A DNA stretch of 64,000 bases from Wenyingzhuangia gilva (GTDB lineage Bacteria; Bacteroidota; Bacteroidia; Flavobacteriales; Flavobacteriaceae): contig NZ_JAUMIT010000008.1 in NCBI RefSeq assembly GCF_030519655.1, positions 1-64,000 on the forward strand, written 5' to 3'. The notes under the pieces are model-generated. The model saw only the letters and a program-made list of their open reading frames with translations. It did not search any database and was not told where the DNA came from. A program made the translations under genes and the position numbers. This document shows positions 8,733-17,632 of this stretch, in pieces. Position 1 is the first letter of the stretch; each line of letters opens with the position of its first letter.

Positions 8733-9518
8733 TTATTTTAAGGTGTTCTGATGTAAAATTAATCCGCTAGCTGGAGCAATTTCTTTAAGAATTAAATCAT
8801 CATTCCAATCACTTAATGTTTTTTCTAGTGTTGTTAAATCCATTTTTCCACTTCCCAGTAAAAACAAACTTCCCATCATCATTCTAATTTGATAATGCAT
8901 AAACCCAGGTCCTATAACTTTATAAATGTAACTTTCTTTGGGAAAAAAATTAGCAGTGTATAAATTATTCTTAACAATCTCTGAACTAAAAACCTCTCGT
9001 TCATAGATGGTTTTTTTACTAGTTTTTTTGGTGTATTTTTTAAAATTGTGCTTTCCTTCAAACAACTTTGCTCCTTGCTGCATGATATCAATATCTAAAG
9101 TGTTTGTTTTTCCCACCATCATATGAGCGGCAAAAGGATGATTTCTTTCGCCATGCGAGAATAAATAATGATATTCTTTAATTTTAATGGCTCCAATCAT
9201 ATCAAAAGAAGCATCTACTTGTTTTATGCTAATGATGTTGATGTCTCTAGGTAAATTTTTATTGAGCTCTTTTGTTAGCCATTTGGTGTCGTAAAATTCT
9301 TTAGTGATGACGTGACAATAAGCATCATTGGCAGAAACCATTGCATCTGTTCTACTTCCTCCAAGGGTTTTAAAATTTTGATGCTTAAAAATAAAACGCA
9401 AGGTTTTTTCTAGATATTCTTGAACCGTTTTTACTTCTGGTTGTTTTTGCCAACCATGAAACCTAAACCCTAAATATTGTAGTTGAATTAAATAATAATA
9501 GTCGTCTATGTATTTCAA
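8733..9518 (-). CDS. TruA-family tRNA pseudouridine synthase
   Basis: 261 residues with the TruA fold signature: FRFHGWQKQPEVKTVQEYLE near residue 18 and GGSRTDAMVSA near 53, where Asp58 corresponds to the catalytic Asp. Family members make pseudouridine at positions 38-40 of the tRNA anticodon arm. The core motif departs from the canonical RTDAGVHA (AMVSA here), so it may be a second, diverged TruA-like enzyme rather than the housekeeping one; I have left the symbol blank for that reason. The start overlaps the stop of the upstream helical-protein gene by 4 bases, indicating translational coupling. Confidence 0.8.
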   Translation of the reverse strand: MKYIDDYYYLIQLQYLGFRFHGWQKQPEVKTVQEYLEKTLRFIFKHQNFKTLGGSRTDAMVSANDAYCHVITKEFYDTKWLTKELNKNLPRDINIISIKQVDASFDMIGAIKIKEYHYLFSHGERNHPFAAHMMVGKTNTLDIDIMQQGAKLFEGKHNFKKYTKKTSKKTIYEREVFSSEIVKNNLYTANFFPKESYIYKVIGPGFMHYQIRMMMGSLFLLGSGKMDLTTLEKTLSDWNDDLILKEIAPASGLILHQNTLK

Positions 9519-11077
9519 TGTTTCGCTTTTAGTATTTTTTGTTTTACAATATCTTCTACGGGAACTCCTTTGATGTTAGATTCCAACCATGATAGAATAT
9601 CTAGGTATAAGAAAGAACGTTTTTCATAAGGATGATCTTCATAAACTTTTAGTTCTTCATATAATTCTTTAAAAGCTTTTCTTAATTCATGTGGATATAA
9701 GTTGCTTAGGTTTCTTAAGAACTTAATCATCTTTCTTTGCACCTCGTACAAGTTGTTCATTTTTAACAAGAACTTATAAGTAGATTTAATTAATTCTTCA
9801 ATGTATTCATCATCTCCAGATTCGTAATGAGCAACCAAATTTAATACACGTGTGTAGCAAAGTAAATCTTCACGCATTTTTAAATCTTTGTTCTTAATAA
9901 TTTTGTTCAAATAGAAAATACAATGCTCATAATCTCCTGCACCAAAATACATACAGGCTATTTTGTAATAAAATAACATGACATGGTGTGCATCAATTTT
10001 TTTATCTGTTTTGTTTAATTCAATCAACACATCTTTAACAAAATCAGTTCCTTTGTTAAAATCACCTGTTAAATAAAAGGAGTTGATTTTATGTTGATAT
10101 AAATATAAAAAACAAAGGTTTTGGGTGTTTTCGGATGAGAATATTTTTTCCTCGTTGATCTCTTTGGTTAGTTCATCTAGAATTTCTTTAAACTTATCTT
10201 TCTTTTGTAAATAGAATAAAGATTCCAATAAATAATTCACCGCTTTTAAATAAAATACAGGATGCAATTTTTTCATGTCTGGCAAATCATGAAAAAGCTG
10301 TACTAATTTCTGAGAATTTCGGTAACACGATAAAAAATCTTGTGTAATAAATCCTTGCCATAAATTGGCTTGATACAAATACATTTTACTAGTAAAGCCT
10401 AACTCAGAGAAATTATATTTAGGAATTCTGTCTTTGTAATATTTCTCTACGGTGTGAGTATCATCATCATTTCTGGCATATCCATGTTTTAAAAACCAAC
10501 TATACAATTGTAAAGCAAGGTTGGATAGTTTGCTAGTAACCATGTTTTTTTGGTTGATATTTTTTGCTTCAATAGCCAGAGTATCCGCACGGTCACTCAT
10601 ACTACGAGTGATGTATTGAGATTCGATTACTTTTTCTAATTCAATAATTTCATACGCTAAATTATATTGTTCTTTAGCTACAGCAACACATTTGGTTTTG
10701 TCTAACAAACGCAAACTTTGTTTATACAGCCCTTTGGTGTATAAAATAGTGGCAAAATCTATTTGCTCTCTAATTTGCGTAATGCTATTTTGATGGATAG
10801 GACTTAATCTTAAGCTAATTAAAATTTGTCTGTATAAATGTGCTTTGGTATTAGAAATCTGTTGTTTTTTAATCCCTGTTCTTGCTAGAATTAATTTTTC
10901 ATCATAAACATTTAATTTGTCCATTAGAACAAATAATGCCATAAAATTAGATTGGGTATTTCCTTCTAATCTACCTGCATATAATTTAAACTGTCTTTTT
11001 TCAGATTTGCTTAAAGATTTAATTAGTGAAAATAGAGGATCTTTTTTCTTTTCTTTTTTCATGTTTAGGATTGCCAA
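9515..11077 (-). CDS. Helical, probably TPR-like protein of unknown function
   Basis: 520 residues (or 515 from Met6, which starts MKKEKKKDPLF at 11062). It is almost entirely amphipathic alpha-helix with spaced aromatic/small-residue patterns resembling tetratricopeptide-type helical hairpins, for example YLYQHKINSFYLTGDFNKG and YKIACMYFGAGDYEHCIFYL. There is no signal peptide or membrane segment, so it is cytoplasmic. The N-terminus (SLSKSEKRQFKLY) is basic. I recognise it only as a conserved flavobacterial hypothetical. It overlaps the TruA-family gene by 4 bp, so the two are made from one message; a scaffold or regulatory role is possible but unproven. Confidence 0.75.
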   Translation of the reverse strand: MAILNMKKEKKKDPLFSLIKSLSKSEKRQFKLYAGRLEGNTQSNFMALFVLMDKLNVYDEKLILARTGIKKQQISNTKAHLYRQILISLRLSPIHQNSITQIREQIDFATILYTKGLYKQSLRLLDKTKCVAVAKEQYNLAYEIIELEKVIESQYITRSMSDRADTLAIEAKNINQKNMVTSKLSNLALQLYSWFLKHGYARNDDDTHTVEKYYKDRIPKYNFSELGFTSKMYLYQANLWQGFITQDFLSCYRNSQKLVQLFHDLPDMKKLHPVFYLKAVNYLLESLFYLQKKDKFKEILDELTKEINEEKIFSSENTQNLCFLYLYQHKINSFYLTGDFNKGTDFVKDVLIELNKTDKKIDAHHVMLFYYKIACMYFGAGDYEHCIFYLNKIIKNKDLKMREDLLCYTRVLNLVAHYESGDDEYIEELIKSTYKFLLKMNNLYEVQRKMIKFLRNLSNLYPHELRKAFKELYEELKVYEDHPYEKRSFLYLDILSWLESNIKGVPVEDIVKQKILKAKH

Positions 11078-11272
11078 ATTTATATCAAAAATACAAAAAT
11101 ATTCAGATTTTTAACGTTGGGTGTCGTAAACTTATTGTTTGTATTCCCTTGTAATTGTTGAGGTTTGTGGTTTATTGTGTATTTTGGCTAAGGGAAAGAT
11201 AATTTAATAAGGGTTTTGCCCGCCTTACTAGAACCTTATTTTTGTTTGCTTAAAGTAAAAAAGATAACTAAA

Positions 11273-12436
11273 ATGGCTAAGGATCACGTACAGATTTTTG
11301 ATACTACTCTTAGAGATGGAGAGCAAGTTCCAGGATGTAAACTAAATACAGAGCAAAAACTAATTATTGCAGAGCGTTTAGATTTATTAGGGGTAGATAT
11401 CATTGAGGCAGGTTTTCCAGTTTCAAGTCCAGGTGACTTTAAATCTGTGGATGCGATTGCTAGATTGGTAAAAAACGCAACAGTCTGTGGATTGACTCGT
11501 TCTGTAGAAAATGACATCAAAGTTGCTGCAGAAGCTTTAAAGCATGCAGTTAGACCAAGAATTCATACGGGAATTGGTACTTCTGATTCTCATATCAAAT
11601 TCAAGTTCAATTCTAACAGAGATGCTATTATTGAAAGAGCAGTTGCAGCAGTTAAGTTTGCTAAAACTTTTGTAGAAGATGTTGAGTTTTATGCAGAAGA
11701 TGCAGGACGTACTGATAATGAATATTTAGCAAGAGTTTGCGAGGCTGTTATTAAAGCAGGAGCAACGGTGTTAAATATTCCAGATACCACTGGTTATTGT
11801 TTGCCACACGAATACGGAGCTAAAATTAAATATTTAAAAGAGAACGTTAAGGGAATTGAAAAGGCAGTATTATCTTGTCATTGTCATAACGATTTAGGTT
11901 TGGCTACCGCAAATTCAATTGAAGGTGCAATTAATGGAGCTCGTCAAATAGAGTGTACTATTAATGGTATTGGAGAAAGAGCAGGAAATACATCATTAGA
12001 AGAAGTAGTGATGATTATGAAGCAACATCCATACTTGGATTTAGATACCAATGTAAATACAAAATTATTATATAGTACTTCTCAAATGGTACAAGAACAC
12101 ATGGGGATGTTTGTACAAGCAAACAAAGCTGTGGTAGGTTCTAATGCTTTTGCTCACTCATCTGGAATTCATCAAGATGGAGTCATTAAGAATAGAGAAA
12201 CTTATGAAATTATGGATCCTGCTGATGTAGGAGTTACAGAATCTGCTATTGTGTTAACAGCACGTAGTGGTAGAGCAGCATTGGCTTATAGAGCTAAAAA
12301 TGTTGGTTACGAATTAACCAAGTTAGAATTAGATGCTGTGTACCCTAAATTTTTAGATTATGCAGATACTAAAAAAGAAGTAATTGATGAAGATATCCAT
12401 ATTTTAATGGAACAAAATCAAATAAAATTAAGCTAA
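11273..12436 (+). CDS. leuA: 2-isopropylmalate synthase, short form
   Basis: 387 residues starting [18 protein letters not shown]. It condenses acetyl-CoA with 2-oxoisovalerate in the first committed step of leucine synthesis. It is a DRE-TIM metallolyase: [10 protein letters not shown] near residue 8, [19 protein letters not shown] near 203 with the metal-binding HxH, and [14 protein letters not shown]. The protein stops soon after the catalytic barrel and subdomain, so the C-terminal leucine-binding regulatory domain of long LeuA is missing. Homocitrate or citramalate synthase are alternatives within the family. The gene is alone, with no leuBCD next to it. In-frame codons upstream to 11216 have no ATG and are not used. 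Confidence 0.85.
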   Translation: MAKDHVQIFDTTLRDGEQVPGCKLNTEQKLIIAERLDLLGVDIIEAGFPVSSPGDFKSVDAIARLVKNATVCGLTRSVENDIKVAAEALKHAVRPRIHTGIGTSDSHIKFKFNSNRDAIIERAVAAVKFAKTFVEDVEFYAEDAGRTDNEYLARVCEAVIKAGATVLNIPDTTGYCLPHEYGAKIKYLKENVKGIEKAVLSCHCHNDLGLATANSIEGAINGARQIECTINGIGERAGNTSLEEVVMIMKQHPYLDLDTNVNTKLLYSTSQMVQEHMGMFVQANKAVVGSNAFAHSSGIHQDGVIKNRETYEIMDPADVGVTESAIVLTARSGRAALAYRAKNVGYELTKLELDAVYPKFLDYADTKKEVIDEDIHILMEQNQIKLS

Positions 12437-12454
12437 TTGCAAAGTTAGTTATTT

Positions 12455-12483
12455 AAAAAGGTCTCATTTTGAGACCTTTTTTT
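12455..12483 (+). terminator. Intrinsic terminator of leuA
   Basis: AGGTCTCA at 12459-12466 and TGAGACCT at 12470-12477 form a perfect stem with a TTT loop, followed by a T run. Confidence 0.9.
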
Positions 12484-12521
12484 GTGGGGTCATAAAACCA
12501 TAAAAAGTCATTTATTCCTAC

Positions 12522-12529
12522 TATCTTTG
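12522..12529 (+). promoter_or_regulatory. Promoter -7 box for the tatA-like/PAP2 pair
   Basis: TATCTTTG fits TAnnTTTG and ends 20 bases before the ATG at 12550. No clear -33 TTTG lies 19-21 bases upstream. Confidence 0.5.
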
Positions 12530-12549
12530 TAACATAAAATTTGAACTAT

Positions 12550-12822
12550 ATGTTTTTATTTATTGGAGGTCCAGAAGTTTTTATCATCTTACTACTTGTA
12601 GTAATGCTTTTTGGTGCAGATAAAATTCCTGAAATAGCAAGAGGATTGGCTAAAGGAATTAATCAGGTTAAAAATGCTACGAATGATATCAAAAGAGAAA
12701 TCAATACTTCTGCTACAAAAAATGGATTAGATTTAGATGTAACCAAAGATGTAAAAGATGCGGTTGATGATGTAAAATCTAGTATTGATGACTTTACAGG
12801 GCCTATAAAACGAATGAAATAA
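12550..12822 (+). CDS. tatA: TatA/E-family twin-arginine translocase component
   Basis: 90 residues from the ATG encoding MFLFIGGPEVF (the in-frame TTG nine bases earlier is less likely). One N-terminal membrane helix (EVFIILLLVVMLFGA) is followed by the hinge and the amphipathic helix KIPEIARGLAKGINQVKNA, the standard TatA/TatE/Hcf106 architecture, then a charged soluble tail. TatA oligomers form the passage for folded proteins with twin-arginine signals. No tatB or tatC is adjacent. Its stop codon shares a base with the next start. Confidence 0.88.
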   Translation: MFLFIGGPEVFIILLLVVMLFGADKIPEIARGLAKGINQVKNATNDIKREINTSATKNGLDLDVTKDVKDAVDDVKSSIDDFTGPIKRMK

Positions 12823-13403
12823 TGGGTTTTATAGAGACTATTATTCATGCTGACGAACAATTATTGATATACCTAAATCATTTTGGTAGTGAACCATATG
12901 ATGTTTTTTGGTTACAAATAACCAAGCCGTTAAATTGGCTTCCTCTTTTTCTTTTTTGGCTTTTTTTATTGATCAAAAAATTTACATGGAAACAAGGATT
13001 ATTTATGTTCTTGTTTATTTGCATTATGGCTGGTTTGTCTGATGTTTTGGTAAATATCATCAAGCATTCTTTTGAAAGACCAAGACCGTGTTGGCAAGTA
13101 GGAGTGATGGAACAAATTAGAAGTTTAAAATGCTCAAAAAGTTTTAGTTTTGTATCGGGACATGCAACCACTTCCATGGCAGTAACCACTTTTATGTATT
13201 TGCTATTTAAAGACAAATTTAAATGGACTATTTTATTTTATATCTATCCATTGTTGTTTGCTTATAGTAGAATATACATGGGTAAACATTATCCTGTAGA
13301 TATTTTATGTGGATATGTTTTAGGAGTTTTAGAAGCTATTTTATATCTAAAATTGGCAAAATATTTAATGAATAAATGGTTTGATACAAACCTGTTGAAA
13401 TAA
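12822..13403 (+). CDS. PAP2-family membrane phosphatase
   Basis: 193 residues with about six membrane helices. The three acid-phosphatase motifs are present: KHSFERPRP (KX6RP type) near residue 79, SFVSGHATTSM near 107, and SRIYMGKHYPVDILCG near 148 with the catalytic His and Asp. Family members dephosphorylate lipid phosphates such as undecaprenyl pyrophosphate or phosphatidylglycerophosphate; the substrate cannot be told from sequence. It overlaps the tatA-like stop by one base (TAATG), so the two genes are co-translated. Confidence 0.88.
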   Translation: MGFIETIIHADEQLLIYLNHFGSEPYDVFWLQITKPLNWLPLFLFWLFLLIKKFTWKQGLFMFLFICIMAGLSDVLVNIIKHSFERPRPCWQVGVMEQIRSLKCSKSFSFVSGHATTSMAVTTFMYLLFKDKFKWTILFYIYPLLFAYSRIYMGKHYPVDILCGYVLGVLEAILYLKLAKYLMNKWFDTNLLK

Positions 13404-13405
13404 CA

Positions 13406-13438
13406 AAAAGGGAAGCTGAATAGCTTCCCCTTTTTTTT
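13406..13438 (+). terminator. Intrinsic terminator of the PAP2 gene
   Basis: GGGAAGCT (13410-13417) pairs with AGCTTCCC (13422-13429), followed by a long T run. Confidence 0.88.
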
Positions 13439-13504
13439 GTATTGAAAATTCTCGATTTTGCTCGAATACCAATAGTTGATAAACACTAGTTAGGTCATTG
13501 AGAG

Positions 13505-13520
13505 TCCCGAAGCTTCGGGA
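13505..13520. repeat. 16-bp perfect palindrome
   Basis: TCCCGAAGCTTCGGGA is a perfect GC-rich inverted repeat in otherwise AT-rich DNA, between the PAP2 terminator and the end of the OsmC gene. Similar short motifs recur between genes in flavobacterial genomes. It could also act as terminator or mRNA end structure for the OsmC gene, but no T run follows. Confidence 0.6.
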
Positions 13521-13528
13521 GAGAGGTA

Positions 13529-13954
13529 TTATTTCTTAGGAAAATAATTAATCTTAGTTTCCACAGTAGCAAATTGTCTAAACATTTCCATCACACCACA
13601 ATAAGTGTCTACAGATAAAGTCACTGCTTTTTCTATTTTTTTCTCATTCAGGTTGTCTCCATAAAAGTTGAAGTTTACCCAAACTTTATGGTAAAATTTA
13701 GGATGTTCTTCCGTCAATTCAGCTTCTACATCAATATCAAAAGTATCTATTTCAATACGCATTTTTTTTACTAAAGAAGCAATGTCAATTCCAGAACAAC
13801 CTGCCAAAGCCGATAACATTAAGGCTTTAGGACGTAATCCTTTTCCTTGTCCGCCTACTTCTTCAGATCCATCAATAAGTACGTTTCCTCCAGGTCCTTC
13901 AGATTCAAAATGTACGCCTTCTTTCCAGTTTAAAGATATTTTTTGTGTTGCCAT
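13529..13954 (-). CDS. OsmC-family protein
   Basis: 141 residues, typical for the family. OsmC/Ohr proteins are cytoplasmic dimers; the best-studied members use two cysteines to reduce organic hydroperoxides. Here candidate cysteines are in LSALAGCSGIDI (near residue 53) and DTYCGVMEMFRQ (near 118), the usual spacing. The N-terminal half carries the family pattern GLRPKALMLSALAGC. It is transcribed away from rarA. A possible -7 box CAAAAATA (TATTTTTG on the minus strand) is at 13976-13983. Confidence 0.85.
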   Translation of the reverse strand: MATQKISLNWKEGVHFESEGPGGNVLIDGSEEVGGQGKGLRPKALMLSALAGCSGIDIASLVKKMRIEIDTFDIDVEAELTEEHPKFYHKVWVNFNFYGDNLNEKKIEKAVTLSVDTYCGVMEMFRQFATVETKINYFPKK

Positions 13955-14033
13955 GTTTCTGTATTTTTATGAGATCAAAAATAAGCAAAGTAATTCAATT
14001 CATCATTTACTTTACAACTCGTATATTTACTTT

Positions 14034-15311
14034 ATGAATCAACCTTTAGCAGAACGTATTCGTCCTAAAACATTAGAAGATTATATCAGTCAGCAACACC
14101 TTGTGGGAAAAACGGGAGTGCTCACCAATCATATCAACAGGGGAATGATTCCTTCATTAATTTTATGGGGGCCTCCCGGGATAGGAAAAACTACTTTGGC
14201 TAATATTATTGCAGAAACTTCTAAAAGACCTTTTTTTACATTGAGTGCCATTAACTCAGGAGTAAAAGAAGTGAGAGAGGTGATTGACAAAGCCAAGCAA
14301 AGTGGAGGTTTGTTTACTACAAAAAATCCTATTTTGTTTATTGATGAGATTCATAGATTTAGTAAATCTCAACAAGATTCATTATTGGCAGCGGTAGAAA
14401 AAGGTTGGGTAACGTTGATTGGAGCTACTACCGAAAATCCAAGTTTTGAAGTAATTCCCGCTTTACTGTCCCGTTGTCAAGTGTATGTTTTAAATCCTTT
14501 TGATAAAGGTGATATGGAAGCATTGCTAAAACGTGCTATGCAAGAGGATGAAATTATTGCTAAAAAAAAGGTAGTATTAAAGGAAATTGATGCTTTGTTA
14601 CAGGTTTCTAGTGGTGATGCTAGAAAATTGTTAAATGTTTTTGAGTTAATTGTTGCTTCTGAAGAAGAAGGAGTAGTTATTACCAATGATTTGGTGTTAG
14701 AAAAAGTACAACGAAATGTAGTACGATATGACAAAACAGGAGAACAGCATTATGATATTGTCTCGGCATTTATAAAATCCATCAGAGGATCTGATCCTAA
14801 TGGAGCGGTATATTGGTTGGCAAGAATGGTTGAAGGAGGTGAAGATGTAAAATTCATTGCTCGTAGAATGTTAATTTCAGCCTCAGAAGATATAGGAAAT
14901 GCCAATCCAACAGCTTTGATTATGGCTACGAATACTTTTCAGGCGGTCACGATTATTGGATATCCAGAAGCTAGGATTTTATTGAGTCAATGTGCTATTT
15001 ATTTGGCGAATTCAGCTAAAAGTAATGCCAGTTATGAGGCTATCAACAAAGCCATACAAGTAGTTAAACAAACAGGAGATTTACCGGTTCCTTTGCATTT
15101 AAGAAATGCCCCTACCAAACTAATGAAAGACATGAATTATGGAAAGGAATATAAATATGCACATGCATATCCTGGTAATTTTGTAGAGCAAGAATTTTTG
15201 CCAGATGAGCTAAAAGCACTATCGTTATACAATCCAGGAGTGAATGCTCGTGAAAATGAGTTTAGAAAAATAATGAAGGATAGATGGGGGGATAAATATG
15301 AAAAAAAGTAG
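14034..15311 (+). CDS. rarA: Replication-associated recombination protein A (MgsA/RarA AAA+ ATPase)
   Basis: 425 residues starting [20 protein letters not shown]. It acts at stalled replication forks; homologues interact with SSB. Motifs: Walker A GPPGIGKT at 46-53, Walker [11 protein letters not shown] at 100-109, sensor region [13 protein letters not shown], and the C-terminal MgsA tetramerisation domain ([16 protein letters not shown] near 380). The open frame extends upstream to 13782, but that part runs antisense through the OsmC gene and lacks family similarity, so the ATG at 14034 is the start. The downstream glycosyltransferase starts within a few bases, so they may share a transcript. 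Confidence 0.95.
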   Translation: MNQPLAERIRPKTLEDYISQQHLVGKTGVLTNHINRGMIPSLILWGPPGIGKTTLANIIAETSKRPFFTLSAINSGVKEVREVIDKAKQSGGLFTTKNPILFIDEIHRFSKSQQDSLLAAVEKGWVTLIGATTENPSFEVIPALLSRCQVYVLNPFDKGDMEALLKRAMQEDEIIAKKKVVLKEIDALLQVSSGDARKLLNVFELIVASEEEGVVITNDLVLEKVQRNVVRYDKTGEQHYDIVSAFIKSIRGSDPNGAVYWLARMVEGGEDVKFIARRMLISASEDIGNANPTALIMATNTFQAVTIIGYPEARILLSQCAIYLANSAKSNASYEAINKAIQVVKQTGDLPVPLHLRNAPTKLMKDMNYGKEYKYAHAYPGNFVEQEFLPDELKALSLYNPGVNARENEFRKIMKDRWGDKYEKK

Positions 15312-15314
15312 GTG

Positions 15315-16448
15315 ATGGAAACCAATATAAAAATTGCTTATTTAACCTCTAGTCATTATGCAAATGATGATCGGATTTATTATCACATCAAAGAAACTTT
15401 AGAGAAAAAAGGTTGTGAGGTAAGTGTTTGTTCATCTTTCGGAATTCCTAAAAATAAAATAGAAAACGCATATGTTGTTGATGGAGTTAATCTGTCAAAA
15501 AAAGATAAAATCAATTGGTTTTATCAGCAGTTAGTTTTTTTAAAACCAGAGGTTGTTATTTGTGCAGAGCCTTTGCCTATTTTAGCCGCAAAAAAGTATA
15601 AGGGTAAGCATTCTTGTAAAATTATTTATGATGTTACAGAATGGTATCCATCAAAAAAGAACTTAATAAATCTGACTTTTGTAAGCAAAGTCATAAGAGC
15701 ATTCATACTGTTTGTTTTCAATATATATGCATCGTATTTTGTGGATGGTTTTATTGTTGGGGAATATTATAAAAAACGATTATATGATGTTTTTTTTCCT
15801 TTAAAACCTAAAGTAATCATCTCATATTATACGAAAAAAAAGTACGTAACACTTAAAGGGAAGGCACTAACCAAAGGAGTTTTTAAAGTTGGTTATTCAG
15901 GTAAATTCAGCAAAGAAAAAGGATTGCAGAGGGTTTTTGAAGTAGCTGATTATTTAAGAATAAAAAATCCTACAGTAAGGGTTGTATTGGTGCTTGTTGG
16001 TAAAGCTTGTTCAAAAGAAGATGAGTTGTTTTTTAAAACATTAAAAGAAAAATTTTCAGCGTTAAAAGTTGAGGTCAATCATATGGTGCCTTTTGAGAGT
16101 TTTAGTAACGCAATCTCTGGTTTTGACGTTGCTTTGGATTTAAGAGATAATGATTTTGAAAATACAAGATGTTTACCTATTAAACTTTTTCATTACAATG
16201 CTTGTGGAATTCCAGTGGTGTATAGTAATCTAAAAGCAATTAAAAAGGGATATGTTCAAGCAGATTTTTGTAAGTTACTATTTCTTGATGATATTGATGA
16301 GATAGGCGTTTATCTTCAAAAGTTTATAGAGCAACCAGATTTTTACAGGCAGACTTCAAAAGATGCAGTAAAAGAAATTGAAGAGGGTTATTTATGGGAA
16401 CATATAGAGGGAAAATTGTTTGATTTTATCAAAAAAATAAATGTGTGA
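15315..16448 (+). CDS. Glycosyltransferase, GT4-like (GT-B fold)
   Basis: About 377 residues. The N-terminal Rossmann half starts IKIAYLTSSHYANDDRIYYH, the usual acceptor-domain opening, and the C-terminal half has a donor-binding domain with VGYSGKFSKEKGLQRVFEVA near residue 194 and a GIPVVYSN segment near 310. Likely transfers a sugar during surface polysaccharide synthesis on the cytoplasmic face; donor and acceptor unknown. A GTG at 15312 just before the ATG is an alternative start. Its stop overlaps the start of the flippase gene by 4 bases (GTGA), so it is coupled to the next gene. Confidence 0.82.
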   Translation: METNIKIAYLTSSHYANDDRIYYHIKETLEKKGCEVSVCSSFGIPKNKIENAYVVDGVNLSKKDKINWFYQQLVFLKPEVVICAEPLPILAAKKYKGKHSCKIIYDVTEWYPSKKNLINLTFVSKVIRAFILFVFNIYASYFVDGFIVGEYYKKRLYDVFFPLKPKVIISYYTKKKYVTLKGKALTKGVFKVGYSGKFSKEKGLQRVFEVADYLRIKNPTVRVVLVLVGKACSKEDELFFKTLKEKFSALKVEVNHMVPFESFSNAISGFDVALDLRDNDFENTRCLPIKLFHYNACGIPVVYSNLKAIKKGYVQADFCKLLFLDDIDEIGVYLQKFIEQPDFYRQTSKDAVKEIEEGYLWEHIEGKLFDFIKKINV

Positions 16449-17632
16449 AAATAAGTAAAAACATATTTCAAACTTTAGTGGTTAGAGGAGGAGTTGCTGT
16501 AATGAATATGGCCATTGTTTTTTTAACTTTAAATGTTTTAGGGGCTGATGGAAGAGGTAAAATAAGTCTTTTTTTAACAGATATAATGCTGATTTCAATG
16601 GTTACGAGTGTGCTGGCAAATAGTACGGTTTCATACCATGTTCCTAAAACCAACATAAAACCATTAGTAAGAACAGGACTTTTATGGGTTTTGATTATTT
16701 CATTGGTGATGGGAGTTGTTTTAGGTTTTTTGCACAACGAGTATTTACAAAAACATTTGTTTCCAATATCATTGTTGTTAGGATTGATTACGATGAATCA
16801 AATGATTCTAATAGGGAAAGAAAAAATAAAGGAATACAATATTGTTTTTGTTTTAGATCCTTTTTTTAGATTATTGGTGCTTTTGGTTGGATTTTATGCT
16901 TTTAAAACTGAATCGCTAACAGTGTTTTTAATAGCTCTTTACATTGCATTGGGGTTGAGTTTAATTGTTTCTACTACATTTGTTTTTAAAATTATTTACC
17001 ATGATGTGCGAAAGATTGAAATAGAATCTAAAGAAATTTTTAAGTATGGAATAGGTACTGAGTTGAGTTCTTTTATTCAGTTCTTTAATTATAGGTTACT
17101 TTTTTATGTAGTTTTTTATCAGTTAGGATCGGTAGAACTTGGATGGTTTTCTGTAGCGGTTTCAGTTACAGAATCTCTTTGGATTATTTCTAGAAGTATT
17201 ACTGTAAATCAGTATTCAAAAATTTTAAACACCACAGACAAATTAAAGCAAAGAATTATCACAAATAAAAGTGCAAGTTTATCATTTGTTTTGACTTTAG
17301 GAGCTGTTTTGTTACTAGTAGTAGTGCCAAAAGATCTTTTAGGTTTAATTATAAAAAAAGACCTCTCTAACATACAAGAGATTATATGGATTTTGTGTCC
17401 TGGAGTTTTAATGATTGCCGTTTCTAATGTTTGGGGACATTATTTTTCTGGTAGAGGAAAGTATCAGATAAATAATTTAAAGTCCTTGGTTGGTTTTGTA
17501 TTGATGATTTCAGCGGCTTATTTTTTAACACCAAAATATGGAATATTAGGAGTGGTTTCAGCGATGCTTTTAGGATATTTAGGTTCTTCTCTAACTTTGT
17601 TTGGTTTTTACTTAGCAGATAAAAAGCACTAA
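16445..17632 (+). CDS. Polysaccharide flippase, Wzx/MATE-like membrane protein
   Basis: 395 residues with about 12 hydrophobic helices. It begins with a GTG codon (KISKNIFQTLVVRGGVAV), a family-typical opening, and has no obvious catalytic residues. Its position directly after a glycosyltransferase supports a role in moving lipid-linked glycan units across the inner membrane. The C-terminal region (FSGRGKYQINNLKSLVGFVL) resembles the second half of Wzx-type proteins. Its stop codon abuts the stop of the opposing gene with no spacer. Specific substrate unknown. Confidence 0.8.
   Translation: MKISKNIFQTLVVRGGVAVMNMAIVFLTLNVLGADGRGKISLFLTDIMLISMVTSVLANSTVSYHVPKTNIKPLVRTGLLWVLIISLVMGVVLGFLHNEYLQKHLFPISLLLGLITMNQMILIGKEKIKEYNIVFVLDPFFRLLVLLVGFYAFKTESLTVFLIALYIALGLSLIVSTTFVFKIIYHDVRKIEIESKEIFKYGIGTELSSFIQFFNYRLLFYVVFYQLGSVELGWFSVAVSVTESLWIISRSITVNQYSKILNTTDKLKQRIITNKSASLSFVLTLGAVLLLVVVPKDLLGLIIKKDLSNIQEIIWILCPGVLMIAVSNVWGHYFSGRGKYQINNLKSLVGFVLMISAAYFLTPKYGILGVVSAMLLGYLGSSLTLFGFYLADKKH

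Noticed and set aside
9515-11077. Assigning the helical protein to a named TPR family
   Set aside because: Helical periodicity is clear but no consensus TPR residues line up well enough; left as unknown.
13782-14033. 84-residue N-terminal extension of RarA
   Set aside because: It runs antisense to the OsmC gene and lacks similarity to RarA, whose family start is at 14034.
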